Source: Quatrionicoccus australiensis (lineage in GTDB: Bacteria; Pseudomonadota; Gammaproteobacteria; Burkholderiales; Rhodocyclaceae). Taken from it: 64,000 nt of DNA. Below are positions 51,081-59,643 of this stretch, in pieces; within the stretch, counting starts at the first letter, position 1; every line of letters starts with the position of its first letter. The notes beneath the pieces were generated by a model that saw nothing but the letters and a program-made list of their open reading frames with translations, searched no databases and was not told the origin of the DNA. The stretch lies in NCBI RefSeq assembly GCF_020510525.1, contig NZ_CP075188.1:2232001-2296000 (forward strand), read 5' to 3'. The position numbers and the translations under genes are program-made.

Positions 51081-51107
51081 CAACGCGGGGCCGCAGCCCC
51101 GCGTTTG
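51081..51107 (+). terminator. Strong GC hairpin between the convergent carbonic-anhydrase-like gene and fliW
   Basis: AACGCGGGGC-CGCA-GCCCCGCGTT, perfect 10-bp stem, followed only by a short TTT. It is well placed to end both convergent transcripts, but the U-run is poor. Confidence 0.6.
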
Positions 51108-51123
51108 CCTGGCAAGCTGGTGT

Positions 51124-51567
51124 TTAAACGGAGCTCGACAGGTTGGACAAGGTGATGTTCGGACGGAAGGTTTCCATGACCTTCTGCAGGCCGACCCGGG
51201 CCTTGGTGTTGATCACCAGCGGGGCGCGCAGGTTGGGGCTGATCACGGCCTTGCCGCCTTCTTCCTTCTTGAACAGGACCTGCATCACCGCCACATCACT
51301 GGCGACCGGCGTCTGCAGCAGCGCATTCTCGGCATCGCTCAGGGCCAGCTCGTAGTTGTAGCCGAGCGTGGTCGGATCAACGATCTGGAAAGCCAGCGTC
51401 GGATCATCCAGGGATTGCAGCGTGAAGCTTGCCGACTCGCCGGCATCGTTCTCGTGCACCAGCGTGAAGCGCGTGCTGCTTTCAAAGCCGACCAGACCGT
51501 TCGGGAAGGTAATGACTTTTTCCGGATTGACTTCGACCGAGCCGAACAGATAGGTATCAACTTTCAT
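51124..51567 (-). CDS. fliW: Flagellar assembly factor FliW
   Basis: A 147-residue FliW. In other bacteria it binds flagellin and antagonises CsrA, coupling flagellin translation to secretion. The N-terminus [27 protein letters not shown] and [11 protein letters not shown] near the C-terminus are typical. AAAGGAG precedes ATG 51567. No csrA or flagellar gene is adjacent. Confidence 0.9.
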   Translation of the reverse strand: MKVDTYLFGSVEVNPEKVITFPNGLVGFESSTRFTLVHENDAGESASFTLQSLDDPTLAFQIVDPTTLGYNYELALSDAENALLQTPVASDVAVMQVLFKKEEGGKAVISPNLRAPLVINTKARVGLQKVMETFRPNITLSNLSSSV

Positions 51568-51687
51568 TATTTTTCTCCTTTGGATTGAAATGCCAATGTC
51601 ACGCGACTTACTGTAACTCATCAAGGTTGTATTTTAGGTCGGTATTGCGCATAGTTCACCCCCCTTTTTTGTAGCACTGCCGCATCC

Positions 51688-54009
51688 ATGCTCGCACCCA
51701 TCGAACACCGCATCGCCATCGAACTGGGCGTCCGCCCGGCTCAGGTCAACGCCGCCATCGCCCTCCTGGACGAAGGCGCCACCGTTCCCTTCATCTCGCG
51801 CTACCGCAAGGAGGCGACCGACGGCCTCGACGACACCCAACTGCGCAACCTGGAAGAACGCCTGACCTACCTGCGCGATCTCGAAGACCGGCGCACGGCC
51901 ATCCTGGCCAGCATCGAGGAACAGGGCAAGCTGACGCCGGAACTCAAGGCCGAGATCAGCGATGCCGAAACCAAGCAACGCCTGGAAGACCTTTACCTGC
52001 CGTACAAGCAGAAGCGCCGCACCAAGGCGCAGATCGCCCGCGAAGCCGGCATCGAGCCGCTGGCCTTCAGCCTGCTCGACAACCCTGACCTGACGCCGGA
52101 AGACGAAGCCGCAAAATTCATCAACGTCGACGCCGGCTTTGCCGATACCAAGGCCGTGCTCGACGGCGCGCGCCAGATCCTGATGGAAAAGTTCGCTGAA
52201 GATGCCGAACTGCTCGGTGGCCTGCGCCAATATCTCAGCGAACACGGCCACGTCCGGTCGACTGTCGTCGAAGGCAAGGAAACCGAAGGCGCCAAGTTCC
52301 GAGACTGGTTCGACTTCGCCGAACCGGTCACCAGCATGCCCTCGCACCGCGCGCTGGCCCTGCTGCGCGGCCGCAATGAAGGCATGCTGCAGGTCGCGCT
52401 GGTCCTCGACTCCGAACTCGACGAGGACGCCGTCAAGGCCGGCCCCAACCCGTGCGAGCAGCGCATTGCCGTGCGTTTCGGCATCAAGCCGCAGAACCGT
52501 CCGGCCGACAAATGGCTGGCCGACACCGTGCGCTGGACCTGGAAGGTCAAGATCTACACCCATCTCGAACTCGAACTGATGAACGAGTTGCGCGAACGCG
52601 CCGAGGAAGAAGCCATCCGCGTCTTCGGCCGCAACCTGAAAGACCTGCTGCTCGCCGCCCCGGCCGGCCAGCACGTCACCATGGGCATCGACCCGGGCAT
52701 CCGCACCGGCTGCAAGATCGCCATCGTCGATGCCACCGGCAAGATGCTCGACCACGCCACCATCTATCCGCACGAACCGCGCTGCGACTGGGACGGCTCG
52801 ATGTCCACCATCGCCCGCCTGGCCGCCAAGCACGGCGTGTCACTGGTCGCCATCGGCAACGGCACGGCCAGCCGCGAAACCGACAAGCTGGTGCAGGACG
52901 TCATGAAGCGCTACCCGGAAGCGCGTTTGCAGAAGATCGTCGTCTCCGAAGCCGGCGCCTCGGTCTATTCGGCCTCCGAATTCGCCGCCAAGGAATTCCC
53001 GGATCTCGACGTCTCGATCCGCGGCGCCGTGTCGATCGCCCGCCGCCTGCAGGACCCGCTCGCCGAACTGGTCAAGATCGACCCTAAGTCGATCGGTGTC
53101 GGCCAGTACCAGCACGACGTGTCGCAATCGAAGCTCGCCAAGAATCTCGATGCCGTCGTCGAGGATTGCGTCAATGCCGTCGGCGTCGACGTCAATACTG
53201 CCTCCGTGCCGCTGCTGACCCGCATTTCCGGCCTCAACGGCAGCCTGGCCGCAAATATCGTCAGCTATCGCGACACCCACGGTGCCTTCCGCTCGCGCGA
53301 CGAGCTGAAAAAGGTGCCGCGCCTCGGCGACAAGACCTTCGAGCAGGCCGCCGGCTTCCTGCGCGTGCCGAATGGCGACAATCCGCTGGATAGCTCCTCC
53401 GTGCACCCGGAAGCCTACCCGGTGGTCGAGAAAATCATTGTCGACCTCAACAAGTCGATCAAGGAAATCCTCGGCGACAGCCGCGCCCTGAAAGGCCTGA
53501 ATCCTTCGAAGTACACCGACGAGCGCTTCGGCCTGCCGACCGTGCAGGACATTTTCAAGGAACTGGAAAAACCCGGCCGCGACCCGCGTCCCGAGTTCAA
53601 GACAGCCACCTTCGCCGACGGCGTCGAAAAGGTTTCCGACCTGCGTCCGGGCATGATCCTCGAAGGCGTCGTCACCAACGTCGCCGCCTTCGGTGCCTTC
53701 GTCGATATCGGCGTGCACCAGGATGGTCTGGTGCATGTCTCGGCGCTGTCCAACACCTTCGTCAAGGACCCGCACACCATCGTCAAGGCCGGCCAGGTGG
53801 TCAAGGTCAAGGTGCTGGAAGTCGATCTGCAACGCCAGCGCATTGCGCTGACCATGCGCATGGGCGACGAGCCGGGCCAGGCCAAGCGGCATGACGGCGC
53901 GCCGGCCGGACGCGGCGGCCAGAACCCGACGCGACCAGCTCCGCGCAGTACCGGGCCGGCCCCGGCCAACAACGCGATGGCCTCGGCCTTCGCCAAGCTG
54001 AAGCGCTAA
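51688..54009 (+). CDS. tex: Tex family RNA-binding transcription accessory protein
   Basis: A 773-residue Tex/YhgF protein. The helical N-terminal region is followed by a YqgF/RNase H-like domain near residues 330-430 ([23 protein letters not shown]). Helix-hairpin-helix motifs lie at about 500-560 and a C-terminal S1 domain at about 648-720 ([31 protein letters not shown]). A basic Pro/Arg/Gly tail follows. Tex proteins are implicated in transcription and toxin expression in Bordetella. Confidence 0.95.
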   Translation: MLAPIEHRIAIELGVRPAQVNAAIALLDEGATVPFISRYRKEATDGLDDTQLRNLEERLTYLRDLEDRRTAILASIEEQGKLTPELKAEISDAETKQRLEDLYLPYKQKRRTKAQIAREAGIEPLAFSLLDNPDLTPEDEAAKFINVDAGFADTKAVLDGARQILMEKFAEDAELLGGLRQYLSEHGHVRSTVVEGKETEGAKFRDWFDFAEPVTSMPSHRALALLRGRNEGMLQVALVLDSELDEDAVKAGPNPCEQRIAVRFGIKPQNRPADKWLADTVRWTWKVKIYTHLELELMNELRERAEEEAIRVFGRNLKDLLLAAPAGQHVTMGIDPGIRTGCKIAIVDATGKMLDHATIYPHEPRCDWDGSMSTIARLAAKHGVSLVAIGNGTASRETDKLVQDVMKRYPEARLQKIVVSEAGASVYSASEFAAKEFPDLDVSIRGAVSIARRLQDPLAELVKIDPKSIGVGQYQHDVSQSKLAKNLDAVVEDCVNAVGVDVNTASVPLLTRISGLNGSLAANIVSYRDTHGAFRSRDELKKVPRLGDKTFEQAAGFLRVPNGDNPLDSSSVHPEAYPVVEKIIVDLNKSIKEILGDSRALKGLNPSKYTDERFGLPTVQDIFKELEKPGRDPRPEFKTATFADGVEKVSDLRPGMILEGVVTNVAAFGAFVDIGVHQDGLVHVSALSNTFVKDPHTIVKAGQVVKVKVLEVDLQRQRIALTMRMGDEPGQAKRHDGAPAGRGGQNPTRPAPRSTGPAPANNAMASAFAKLKR

Positions 54010-54017
54010 GCACCCCG

Positions 54018-54045
54018 AACCGCCTGCTCCGTCAGGCGGTTTTCA
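54018..54045 (+). terminator. Intrinsic terminator after tex
   Basis: AACCGCCTG-N6-CAGGCGGTT (54018-54041), 9-bp perfect stem, then a short T-rich run. Confidence 0.75.
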
Positions 54046-54111
54046 TTTGCTTACACTCTGCAACAGCCCATCGTCGGAGAGCGGCGTAGACTGATGTCAT
54101 CGCAATAGCAG

Positions 54112-55440
54112 ATGAACAACATCATGAAACGCCCACTCCTTGCGCTCGCGCTCGTTCCCCTTGCCCTGTGGGGCATTTTTGCCCTGCCCGACGTGCTGGC
54201 CGCCAATCCGGAAGGCTTCTGGGCCTGGCGCCGGCCGCTGATCATCCTGTCCGGCCTGCTCGCCCTGTGGTGGATGAGCGCCGGCATGCTGCTCGCCGCC
54301 CGCCCGCGCTGGCTGGAACAGCGCTTCGGCGGCCTCGACAAGCTCTATCGCCTGCACAAGGATATCGGCATCGGCGCCGGCCTTCTCGTCCTGACCCACT
54401 ATCTGCTCGAATGGCTGCCCAAGAACCTTGCCAAGGCGGGCTGGATCACCGGCCCGAACCGGCCGCGCGGACCGCGTGGCGAACCGGAAATGTGGATAGA
54501 CCTGGCCAAGGATGTCGGCGAATGGGCCGGTTACATCCTGCTCGCACTGGTCGTCATCGCCCTGGTCAAGCGCATTCCCTACCGTTACTTCCGGCTGGTG
54601 CACAAGGCTTTCGGCCTCGTCTTCCTGGCCGGCGCCTTCCACGGCCTGATCCTGCTCCCCGCCACCTTCTGGCAAAGCCCGCTCGGCTGGCTGACAGCGG
54701 CACTCGCCGCCGCCGGCGTCGTCCCCGCCCTGCTCTCGCTGAGCAACCGCATCGGGCGTAAGCGCCAGTACCCGGCAAGCATCGAAACGCTCAGCCAGCC
54801 CGATGCACAGACGCTGGAGATCGTCTGCCGGTCGCCGGCCTGGCCCGGCCACCAGGCTGGTCAGTTCCTCTTTGCCGATTTCGGCAAGACCGGCGAAGGC
54901 GCCCATCCCTTCACCATCGCTTCTGCCTGGAATGCGCAGCAAGGCACGCTGACCCTGGCGATCAAGGCACTCGGCGATTACACGACCAGCCTGCCGGGCA
55001 GCTTGCGCGTCGGCCAGCAAGTCGTCCTCGAAGGTCCCTACGGCAAATTCGATTTTGCCGATAAAAATGCAGTCGACCGTGCGCCGCAGGTCTGGATCGC
55101 CGGCGGCATCGGCATCACGCCCTTCCTCGCCAAGCTCGACGAGCGTGCCGCGCAAAATGGCAGCGCCGGCGAGGCCGATCTCTTCTACTGCACGCGTGCC
55201 GCCAGCCCCTTCCCCGAACAGCTCGCCGAACGCTGCCAAGCTGCCGGCGTACGCCTGCATCAACGCCTAACCGACAGCGATGGCCCGCTCGATCCGGCCG
55301 AAGTCAGCGCCTGCCTGAAAGCGGGCAGCAGCGTCTGGTTCTGCGGCCCGGATGCCTGGGGCGCTGCCCTGGCCCGGACGCTGACTGCAAGCGGCCTGCC
55401 CGCCACCGCCTTCCATCGTGAAATGTTCGAATTCCGCTAA
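54112..55440 (+). CDS. Ferric-reductase-like membrane flavoprotein
   Basis: A 442-residue protein. Residues about 5-220 form six hydrophobic segments of the ferric reductase-like transmembrane domain with haem-ligand candidates in RLHKDIG, LTHYLLEW and KAFGLVFLAGAFHG. The second half is a ferredoxin-NADP reductase-like module with the FAD motif HPFTIAS (about residue 265), GPYGKFDF and the NAD(P) motif GGIGITPFLAKL. It should carry electrons from NAD(P)H across the membrane, perhaps to Fe(III) or oxygen. An ATG four codons later (54124) is an alternative start. Confidence 0.85.
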   Translation: MNNIMKRPLLALALVPLALWGIFALPDVLAANPEGFWAWRRPLIILSGLLALWWMSAGMLLAARPRWLEQRFGGLDKLYRLHKDIGIGAGLLVLTHYLLEWLPKNLAKAGWITGPNRPRGPRGEPEMWIDLAKDVGEWAGYILLALVVIALVKRIPYRYFRLVHKAFGLVFLAGAFHGLILLPATFWQSPLGWLTAALAAAGVVPALLSLSNRIGRKRQYPASIETLSQPDAQTLEIVCRSPAWPGHQAGQFLFADFGKTGEGAHPFTIASAWNAQQGTLTLAIKALGDYTTSLPGSLRVGQQVVLEGPYGKFDFADKNAVDRAPQVWIAGGIGITPFLAKLDERAAQNGSAGEADLFYCTRAASPFPEQLAERCQAAGVRLHQRLTDSDGPLDPAEVSACLKAGSSVWFCGPDAWGAALARTLTASGLPATAFHREMFEFR

Positions 55441-55473
55441 CTGTCGGAGGCAAAACTCGGGAAGTGCTCAGCC

Positions 55474-55500
55474 TGACAATTGCCGACAGCCAAATTGTCA
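55474..55500. promoter_or_regulatory. Inverted repeat upstream of the AMP ligase gene
   Basis: TGACAATT-N11-AATTGTCA, perfect 8-base arms, 24 bases before the first candidate start of the AMP ligase. It could be an operator for a regulator not encoded nearby. Confidence 0.45.
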
Positions 55501-55524
55501 TGATTTACTTGTCCTAAGGGACTC

Positions 55525-57234
55525 ATGCTTCCCTGCCAGGAAAACGCACCTATACTGGTGCCACATTTGTCATGCACAGTCCAAGTGGCAACTCTCAAAA
55601 TGCTCCAAAGCCCCTCTACCCGCTCCCTTGCTCCCCGACACTCTTCTCCTGAGAAAACGGCAGAGTCATCCGAAAATCGGCCAGACAATACTGACTCACG
55701 CAACATTACGCTCGACATAATCCGGCACGCAAAAAGTCGTCCCGAATCGCCCGCATTACTTATGGCACACAGGGATATCAGCTACCGCGAACTCGATAAC
55801 CTAACCTGGAAATTCGCTCACTTCCTGCACGAACAAGGAGTGCGCCCCGGACACATTATCGGCCTGACCCTGACTGAGGAATTTACCCTCGTACTCTGCA
55901 TTCTGGCGGTTACCCGCCTGGGGGCCACAGTATTCTCGATCCCTCGCAGCACCCAACCTGTCCAGCGCATTGCAATAGCCAGAAAAGCCCGCATTTACTG
56001 TCTTGCCGGCGACCAAGTGATTCATGCCATTCCCGGCACCCGCTTTCTGGAGATTAATCAACAAGCCTTGATCTCCAGCCCGATGCATATTGACCTGTCG
56101 ATTATGGAAAAAGCCCCCCGTAGCCCCTGGCTGCTGATCAGCGGCTCGGGCACGACTGGAGAGCCAAAACTGATTCCCGTCACCCATGCTCAAGCAGCGG
56201 CCCGGGCAACCCGAGCCAACGAAAAGCTACAAATTACCGCTGCCGACCGCATTGCCCCGCTCAGCCACTTCGACTTCTCCCATGCCAAGTTTCGCCTGCA
56301 TGAAGCTCTGGCTGCCGGCGCATCGTGCGCTTTGAACATATGGGATACACCCGACCCGATCGGGGCCTGTATCAGGTTTTCACTCAGTGCCGTATTCGCT
56401 ACTGTATTCCACGCCGAAAAAATGCTGCAGATGCTAGCCCCCAACGCTGCGAATGCGCTCACCGGAGTCAGGGTCTTTGAAGTTACCTCATCCACAGTAA
56501 CCGAGGATCTGCGCCGACGTCTCAAATGCTCTCTTACACCAAATGTCCATGTCCGCTACGGCATTAACGAAGCCGGTCCGGTTGCAATTGCCTCTCCTGA
56601 TGAAATCAACCATATCTCTGGAACGATAGGACGTGCCCTGAGAGGAACACAGGTAGAAATCATTGACCGCAACGGGCAAGTGTTGCCAGCAGAAACAATC
56701 GGTCTGATCCGGATCAGCAGCCCCGGAGTGGTCGAGGGATACTTGCACGATGATAAAGCTACGCAGCGAAGCTTCATTAAAAAATGGTTCTTGCCCGGCG
56801 ATCTTGGCAAGCTTACCGCCGATGGTCACCTGATTTTCTACGGCCGGGCCGATCACATGATGATCATGAACGGCATCAACATCTATCCTGCTGAAATAGA
56901 ACAAGTTCTGACCGCCCATCCAGACGTGACGGATTGCGCTGTTGTACCGGCAAGACATCCGGTTCATCAGGATCTGCCGATCGCGGCGGTAACTCTGAGT
57001 TCCACCGCAAACAGCAGTGAAAGCGCCCTGCTGGCCTACGCCTGCGAGCAACTAGGTTCTCACGCTCCCTGGCGCGTAATAATCTGCGACCAAATTCCCC
57101 GCAACAATGAGGGAAAACTGATACGCAGCGAAATGAACGGACTACTTGCAGAAAGACTGGGAATCAGTAGAGCAGAAAAGAAAATGACTACGGATACATA
57201 CCCTGCTCTATCCAGAAACACTACTCAACCTTAG
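55525..57234 (+). CDS. AMP-dependent synthetase/ligase (ANL superfamily)
   Basis: A 569-residue acyl-adenylating enzyme. Core motifs are present: A3 LLISGSGTTGEPKLIPVTH (about residues 206-224), A5 VRYGINEAGPVAI (about 345), A7 LPGDLGKLTADGHLIFYGRADHMMI (about 425-450), A8 NIYPAEIEQV and the catalytic Lys of A10 in PRNNEGKLIRSEM. The substrate is unknown and no carrier-protein domain is attached. Its DNA is visibly more AT-rich than the neighbours, suggesting acquisition. The first 50 residues match no family; ATG 55600 is a possible true start. Confidence 0.8.
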   Translation: MLPCQENAPILVPHLSCTVQVATLKMLQSPSTRSLAPRHSSPEKTAESSENRPDNTDSRNITLDIIRHAKSRPESPALLMAHRDISYRELDNLTWKFAHFLHEQGVRPGHIIGLTLTEEFTLVLCILAVTRLGATVFSIPRSTQPVQRIAIARKARIYCLAGDQVIHAIPGTRFLEINQQALISSPMHIDLSIMEKAPRSPWLLISGSGTTGEPKLIPVTHAQAAARATRANEKLQITAADRIAPLSHFDFSHAKFRLHEALAAGASCALNIWDTPDPIGACIRFSLSAVFATVFHAEKMLQMLAPNAANALTGVRVFEVTSSTVTEDLRRRLKCSLTPNVHVRYGINEAGPVAIASPDEINHISGTIGRALRGTQVEIIDRNGQVLPAETIGLIRISSPGVVEGYLHDDKATQRSFIKKWFLPGDLGKLTADGHLIFYGRADHMMIMNGINIYPAEIEQVLTAHPDVTDCAVVPARHPVHQDLPIAAVTLSSTANSSESALLAYACEQLGSHAPWRVIICDQIPRNNEGKLIRSEMNGLLAERLGISRAEKKMTTDTYPALSRNTTQP

Positions 57235-57289
57235 AATTCAGCGCCACGTGATCTCCCGCCCTTTTTCAACAAAACTCCGACCTCTCGCC

Positions 57290-57646
57290 ATGACAATAAA
57301 ACAGGTAAAAATCTTCGGCATCAAGAACTGCGACACCATGAAGAAAGCCTTCGCCTGGCTGGGCGAAAACGGGATCGCCTACGAATTCATCGATTACAAG
57401 AAGGCCGGCGTGGCCGAAGCCAATCTGCCGGACTGGAGTGCGCGCGCCGGCTGGGAAGTGCTGCTCAACAAGCGCGGCCTGATGTGGAAGAAACTGACCG
57501 AAGAAGAGCGCACAGCGGTCGACGCAGAAAAAGCCCTCAAATTGATGGCGCAATACCCGGCCCTGATCAAGCGCCCGGTGCTCGACACCGGCAGCCAGCT
57601 GCTGATCGGCTTCAGCCCGGAAACCTATACGGAACAACTCAAATGA
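57290..57646 (+). CDS. yffB: ArsC/Spx/MgsR family thioredoxin-fold protein YffB
   Basis: A 118-residue thioredoxin-fold protein of the ArsC/Spx group. The single Cys of VKIFGIKNCDTMKKAFAWL and the C-terminal RPVLDTGSQLLIGF with its conserved Arg-Pro-Val fit YffB, which has weak or no arsenate reductase activity in E. coli. ATG 57290 is favoured; the frame upstream is unsupported. It overlaps hslO by 4 bases, so the two are coupled. Confidence 0.85.
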   Translation: MTIKQVKIFGIKNCDTMKKAFAWLGENGIAYEFIDYKKAGVAEANLPDWSARAGWEVLLNKRGLMWKKLTEEERTAVDAEKALKLMAQYPALIKRPVLDTGSQLLIGFSPETYTEQLK

Positions 57647-58521
57647 GCAGCACCATCCAGCGTTTCCTCTTCGACGGTCTCGACATTCGCGGCGCTATCG
57701 TCCGTCTCGACGACTGCTGGCAGCAGATGCAGGCTGACCGCGACTATCAGCCGACGGTTGCCCAGTTGCTCGGCGAAACCGCCGCAGTCACGGCGCTGAT
57801 CGCCGGCCAGCTGAAGCAACCGGGTCGCCTGACCCTGCAATTGCGCGGCAACGGCCCGATCCAGCTGCTGGTCATGGATTGCAACGAACAACTGCAGATG
57901 CGCGGCATGGCGCGCAGCAACCCGGTCGTCCTGCCGGCGCCGGTACCGGAACTGCTCGGCGCCCATCAGGGCGGCCAGCTGATGATGAGCCTCGATCTGC
58001 CGACCGCGCGCCAACCTTACCAGAGCTATGTGCCCATGGTCGGCGAGAGCATCGCGGAAATCTTCGAGCACTACCTGGAGCAGTCGGAACAGCAGCCCTC
58101 GCGCCTGTTCGCCACCGCCAATTCCAAGGCCGCCGTCTGCCTCTTCCTGCAAAAGATGCCGCAGGCCGACAACCACGATCAGGATGGCTGGAGCCGGATC
58201 AGCCAACTGGCGGCGACCGTCAAACCGGCCGAATTGCTCGAACTCGACGCCGAAACCCTGCTCGGCCGCCTTTTCCACGAAGAGATCGAAGCGCGCGGCC
58301 TGCGCGTGTACGATGCCCAGACCGTCGTCTACCACTGCCCGGAAGACCGCGAAAAAGTTGCCGACATGATCCGCAGCCTGGGCAAGGCCGACGCCGAGAC
58401 CATACTCGCCGAACATGGCGAAATCCTGATCCGCGACGACATCTGCAACCGCGATTACCGCTTCAGCGCCGCCGACGTCGCGCAGCTGTTTGCCGACAGC
58501 GAGGCCGGCAAGCTGCACTGA
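57643..58521 (+). CDS. hslO: Hsp33 chaperone with altered zinc site
   Basis: A 292-residue Hsp33, normally a redox-switched holdase. The N-terminal chaperone domain is regular (FLFDGLDIRGAIVRLDDCW, then GETAAVTALIAG and LQLRGNGPIQLLVMD). In the C-terminal switch, E. coli has Cys232-x-Cys234 and Cys265-x-x-Cys268. Here Cys232 and Cys268 are kept, but Glu234 and Asp265 replace the other two. The rest of the zinc domain (NRDYRF) is retained. Zinc binding and oxidation-dependent activation may therefore differ. The start overlaps the yffB stop (ATGA). Confidence 0.92.
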   Translation: MSSTIQRFLFDGLDIRGAIVRLDDCWQQMQADRDYQPTVAQLLGETAAVTALIAGQLKQPGRLTLQLRGNGPIQLLVMDCNEQLQMRGMARSNPVVLPAPVPELLGAHQGGQLMMSLDLPTARQPYQSYVPMVGESIAEIFEHYLEQSEQQPSRLFATANSKAAVCLFLQKMPQADNHDQDGWSRISQLAATVKPAELLELDAETLLGRLFHEEIEARGLRVYDAQTVVYHCPEDREKVADMIRSLGKADAETILAEHGEILIRDDICNRDYRFSAADVAQLFADSEAGKLH

Positions 58522-58534
58522 GCGGCAAGCAGGC

Positions 58535-58571
58535 AAAAAAAACCGCCAATTTTGCGATTGGCGGTTTTTTT
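58535..58571 (+). terminator. Intrinsic terminator after hslO
   Basis: CCGCCAAT-N6-ATTGGCGG (58543-58564) with A8 before and T7 after; it should act on both strands and ends hslO and the converging STAS gene. Confidence 0.9.
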
Positions 58572-58589
58572 ACGTCCCGGAAGCGGCGG

Positions 58590-58892
58590 TTAGCGGATCG
58601 TGAACAGCCGATGAAAATTGGCGATATCGATGATCTGCTTGACGGTCCCCCGACAATTGACCAGCACGATCGACTTGCCGGCAGCGCCGGCCTCTTCCCG
58701 CGACAACAACAGCGACCCCAGGGCAGAACTGTCGAGGTAATCAACGCCGTCGAAATCGATCTCCAGCACAGTACAAGGACCGGCCAGCTGTTCCTTCACG
58801 GCCTTGCGGAAATCCCGGTGCTCGGAAAAACCAAAACTGCCCCGCAGCGTGATGGTCGCCACCGTACCAACGATCTGGCTCGTAATAAACAT
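58590..58892 (-). CDS. STAS domain protein (anti-sigma factor antagonist type)
   Basis: A 100-residue STAS domain. The phosphorylatable Ser of anti-anti-sigma factors is present in DYLDSSALGSLLL (about residues 51-63), after the VLEIDFDGV strand. It is likely a partner in a Rsb-like partner-switching or chemotaxis-like pathway, but no anti-sigma kinase is adjacent. An isolated STAS gene of this kind is common in Rhodocyclales, by my recollection. Confidence 0.85.
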   Translation of the reverse strand: MFITSQIVGTVATITLRGSFGFSEHRDFRKAVKEQLAGPCTVLEIDFDGVDYLDSSALGSLLLSREEAGAAGKSIVLVNCRGTVKQIIDIANFHRLFTIR

Positions 58893-58947
58893 GGATGTCC
58901 AATCGGTGAATCAAGAGAAAAGTGCCTGTTGCGCACAGCGCAAATGC

Positions 58948-58984
58948 AAAAGGCCCGGTTTCCAAATCCGGAAAACGGGCCTTT
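58948..58984 (-). terminator. Terminator-like hairpin after tRNA-Ser
   Basis: Long hairpin with outer stem AAAGGCCCG/CGGGCCTTT and inner GTTTCC/GGAAAAC, 8 bases after the tRNA-Ser CCA end, followed by a T-rich stretch on the minus strand. Confidence 0.7.
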
Positions 58985-58992
58985 CAGTATCT

Positions 58993-59083
58993 TGGCGGAG
59001 CAGGCGGGATTCGAACCCGCGGTAGGGGATTACCCTACACACGCTTTCCAGGCGTGCGACTTAAACCACTCATCCACCGCTCC
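58993..59083 (-). tRNA. tRNA-Ser(GGA)
   Basis: A 91-base tRNA with long variable arm, acceptor GGAGCGG/CTGCTCC, discriminator G and encoded CCA. The anticodon stem is CACGC/GCGTG with loop CTGGAAA, giving anticodon GGA. Confidence 0.95.
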
Positions 59084-59118
59084 AAGAGCCGCGCATTCTA
59101 GCAGAAAGCTGGCGTTCG

Positions 59119-59388
59119 TCAATGCAGTTTTCGCAGAAAAGCCAGACCAGTCCAGAGAAAGAAGAGAATCAGGAAAGTTGCGAAGCTGATTTTCCGGTCA
59201 GCAGTTCCAGCAGGCAGAACAGCGGCAACCAGTTGTCGCGGCGCCCGCGTGACCAGGGAAAACAACTGCCACACCGGGTTGACCGTACATTGGGTGCCGA
59301 CCAGGACAAAAAGCACGCCCTGCCCGATCAGGCAAAGGCCGAGCATTTCAATGATGGCGCGCAGTGCGCTGATCAGGAAATCCGCCAC
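59119..59388 (-). CDS. Small hypothetical membrane protein
   Basis: An 89-residue protein with two hydrophobic segments (about residues 14-34 and 68-85) and a basic loop between. No family is recognised. It lies 6 bases behind the DUF4212 gene on the same strand, so it may belong to the symporter operon. Confidence 0.6.
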   Translation of the reverse strand: MADFLISALRAIIEMLGLCLIGQGVLFVLVGTQCTVNPVWQLFSLVTRAPRQLVAAVLPAGTADRKISFATFLILFFLWTGLAFLRKLH

Positions 59389-59394
59389 GGCAAG

Positions 59395-59643
59395 CTATTG
59401 GTCTTCGATGCCGAACTCGGCATCAAGCTTGCGCATGCGGCGGTTGTAGTACCAGATGATCAGCAGGTAGATGAACAGCAAGCCCTGTGCGCCAAGGTAA
59501 AAGCCGAGCGGAAAACCGAAAAGCTCGAACTGGTTCAATTCGCGGGCGAACCAGTTGAGCACGAAGGTGACGAAAAACCACAGCACCAGCAGGTTCAGCG
59601 TCAGGCGGCGGGTCTTGCGCCAGTAACGGTCGTGTATCTTCAT
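59395..59643 (-). CDS. DUF4212 small subunit of the sodium:solute symporter
   Basis: An 82-residue protein with two transmembrane helices (about residues 17-36 and 47-65), matching DUF4212: RRLTLNLLVLWFFVTFVLNWFAREL, then GFPLGFYLGAQGLLFIYLLIIWYYNRRM. DUF4212 proteins are encoded next to VC_2705-type sodium:solute symporters and are presumed to be a small subunit. Its ATG overlaps the symporter stop region by 4 bases. Confidence 0.9.
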   Translation of the reverse strand: MKIHDRYWRKTRRLTLNLLVLWFFVTFVLNWFARELNQFELFGFPLGFYLGAQGLLFIYLLIIWYYNRRMRKLDAEFGIEDQ

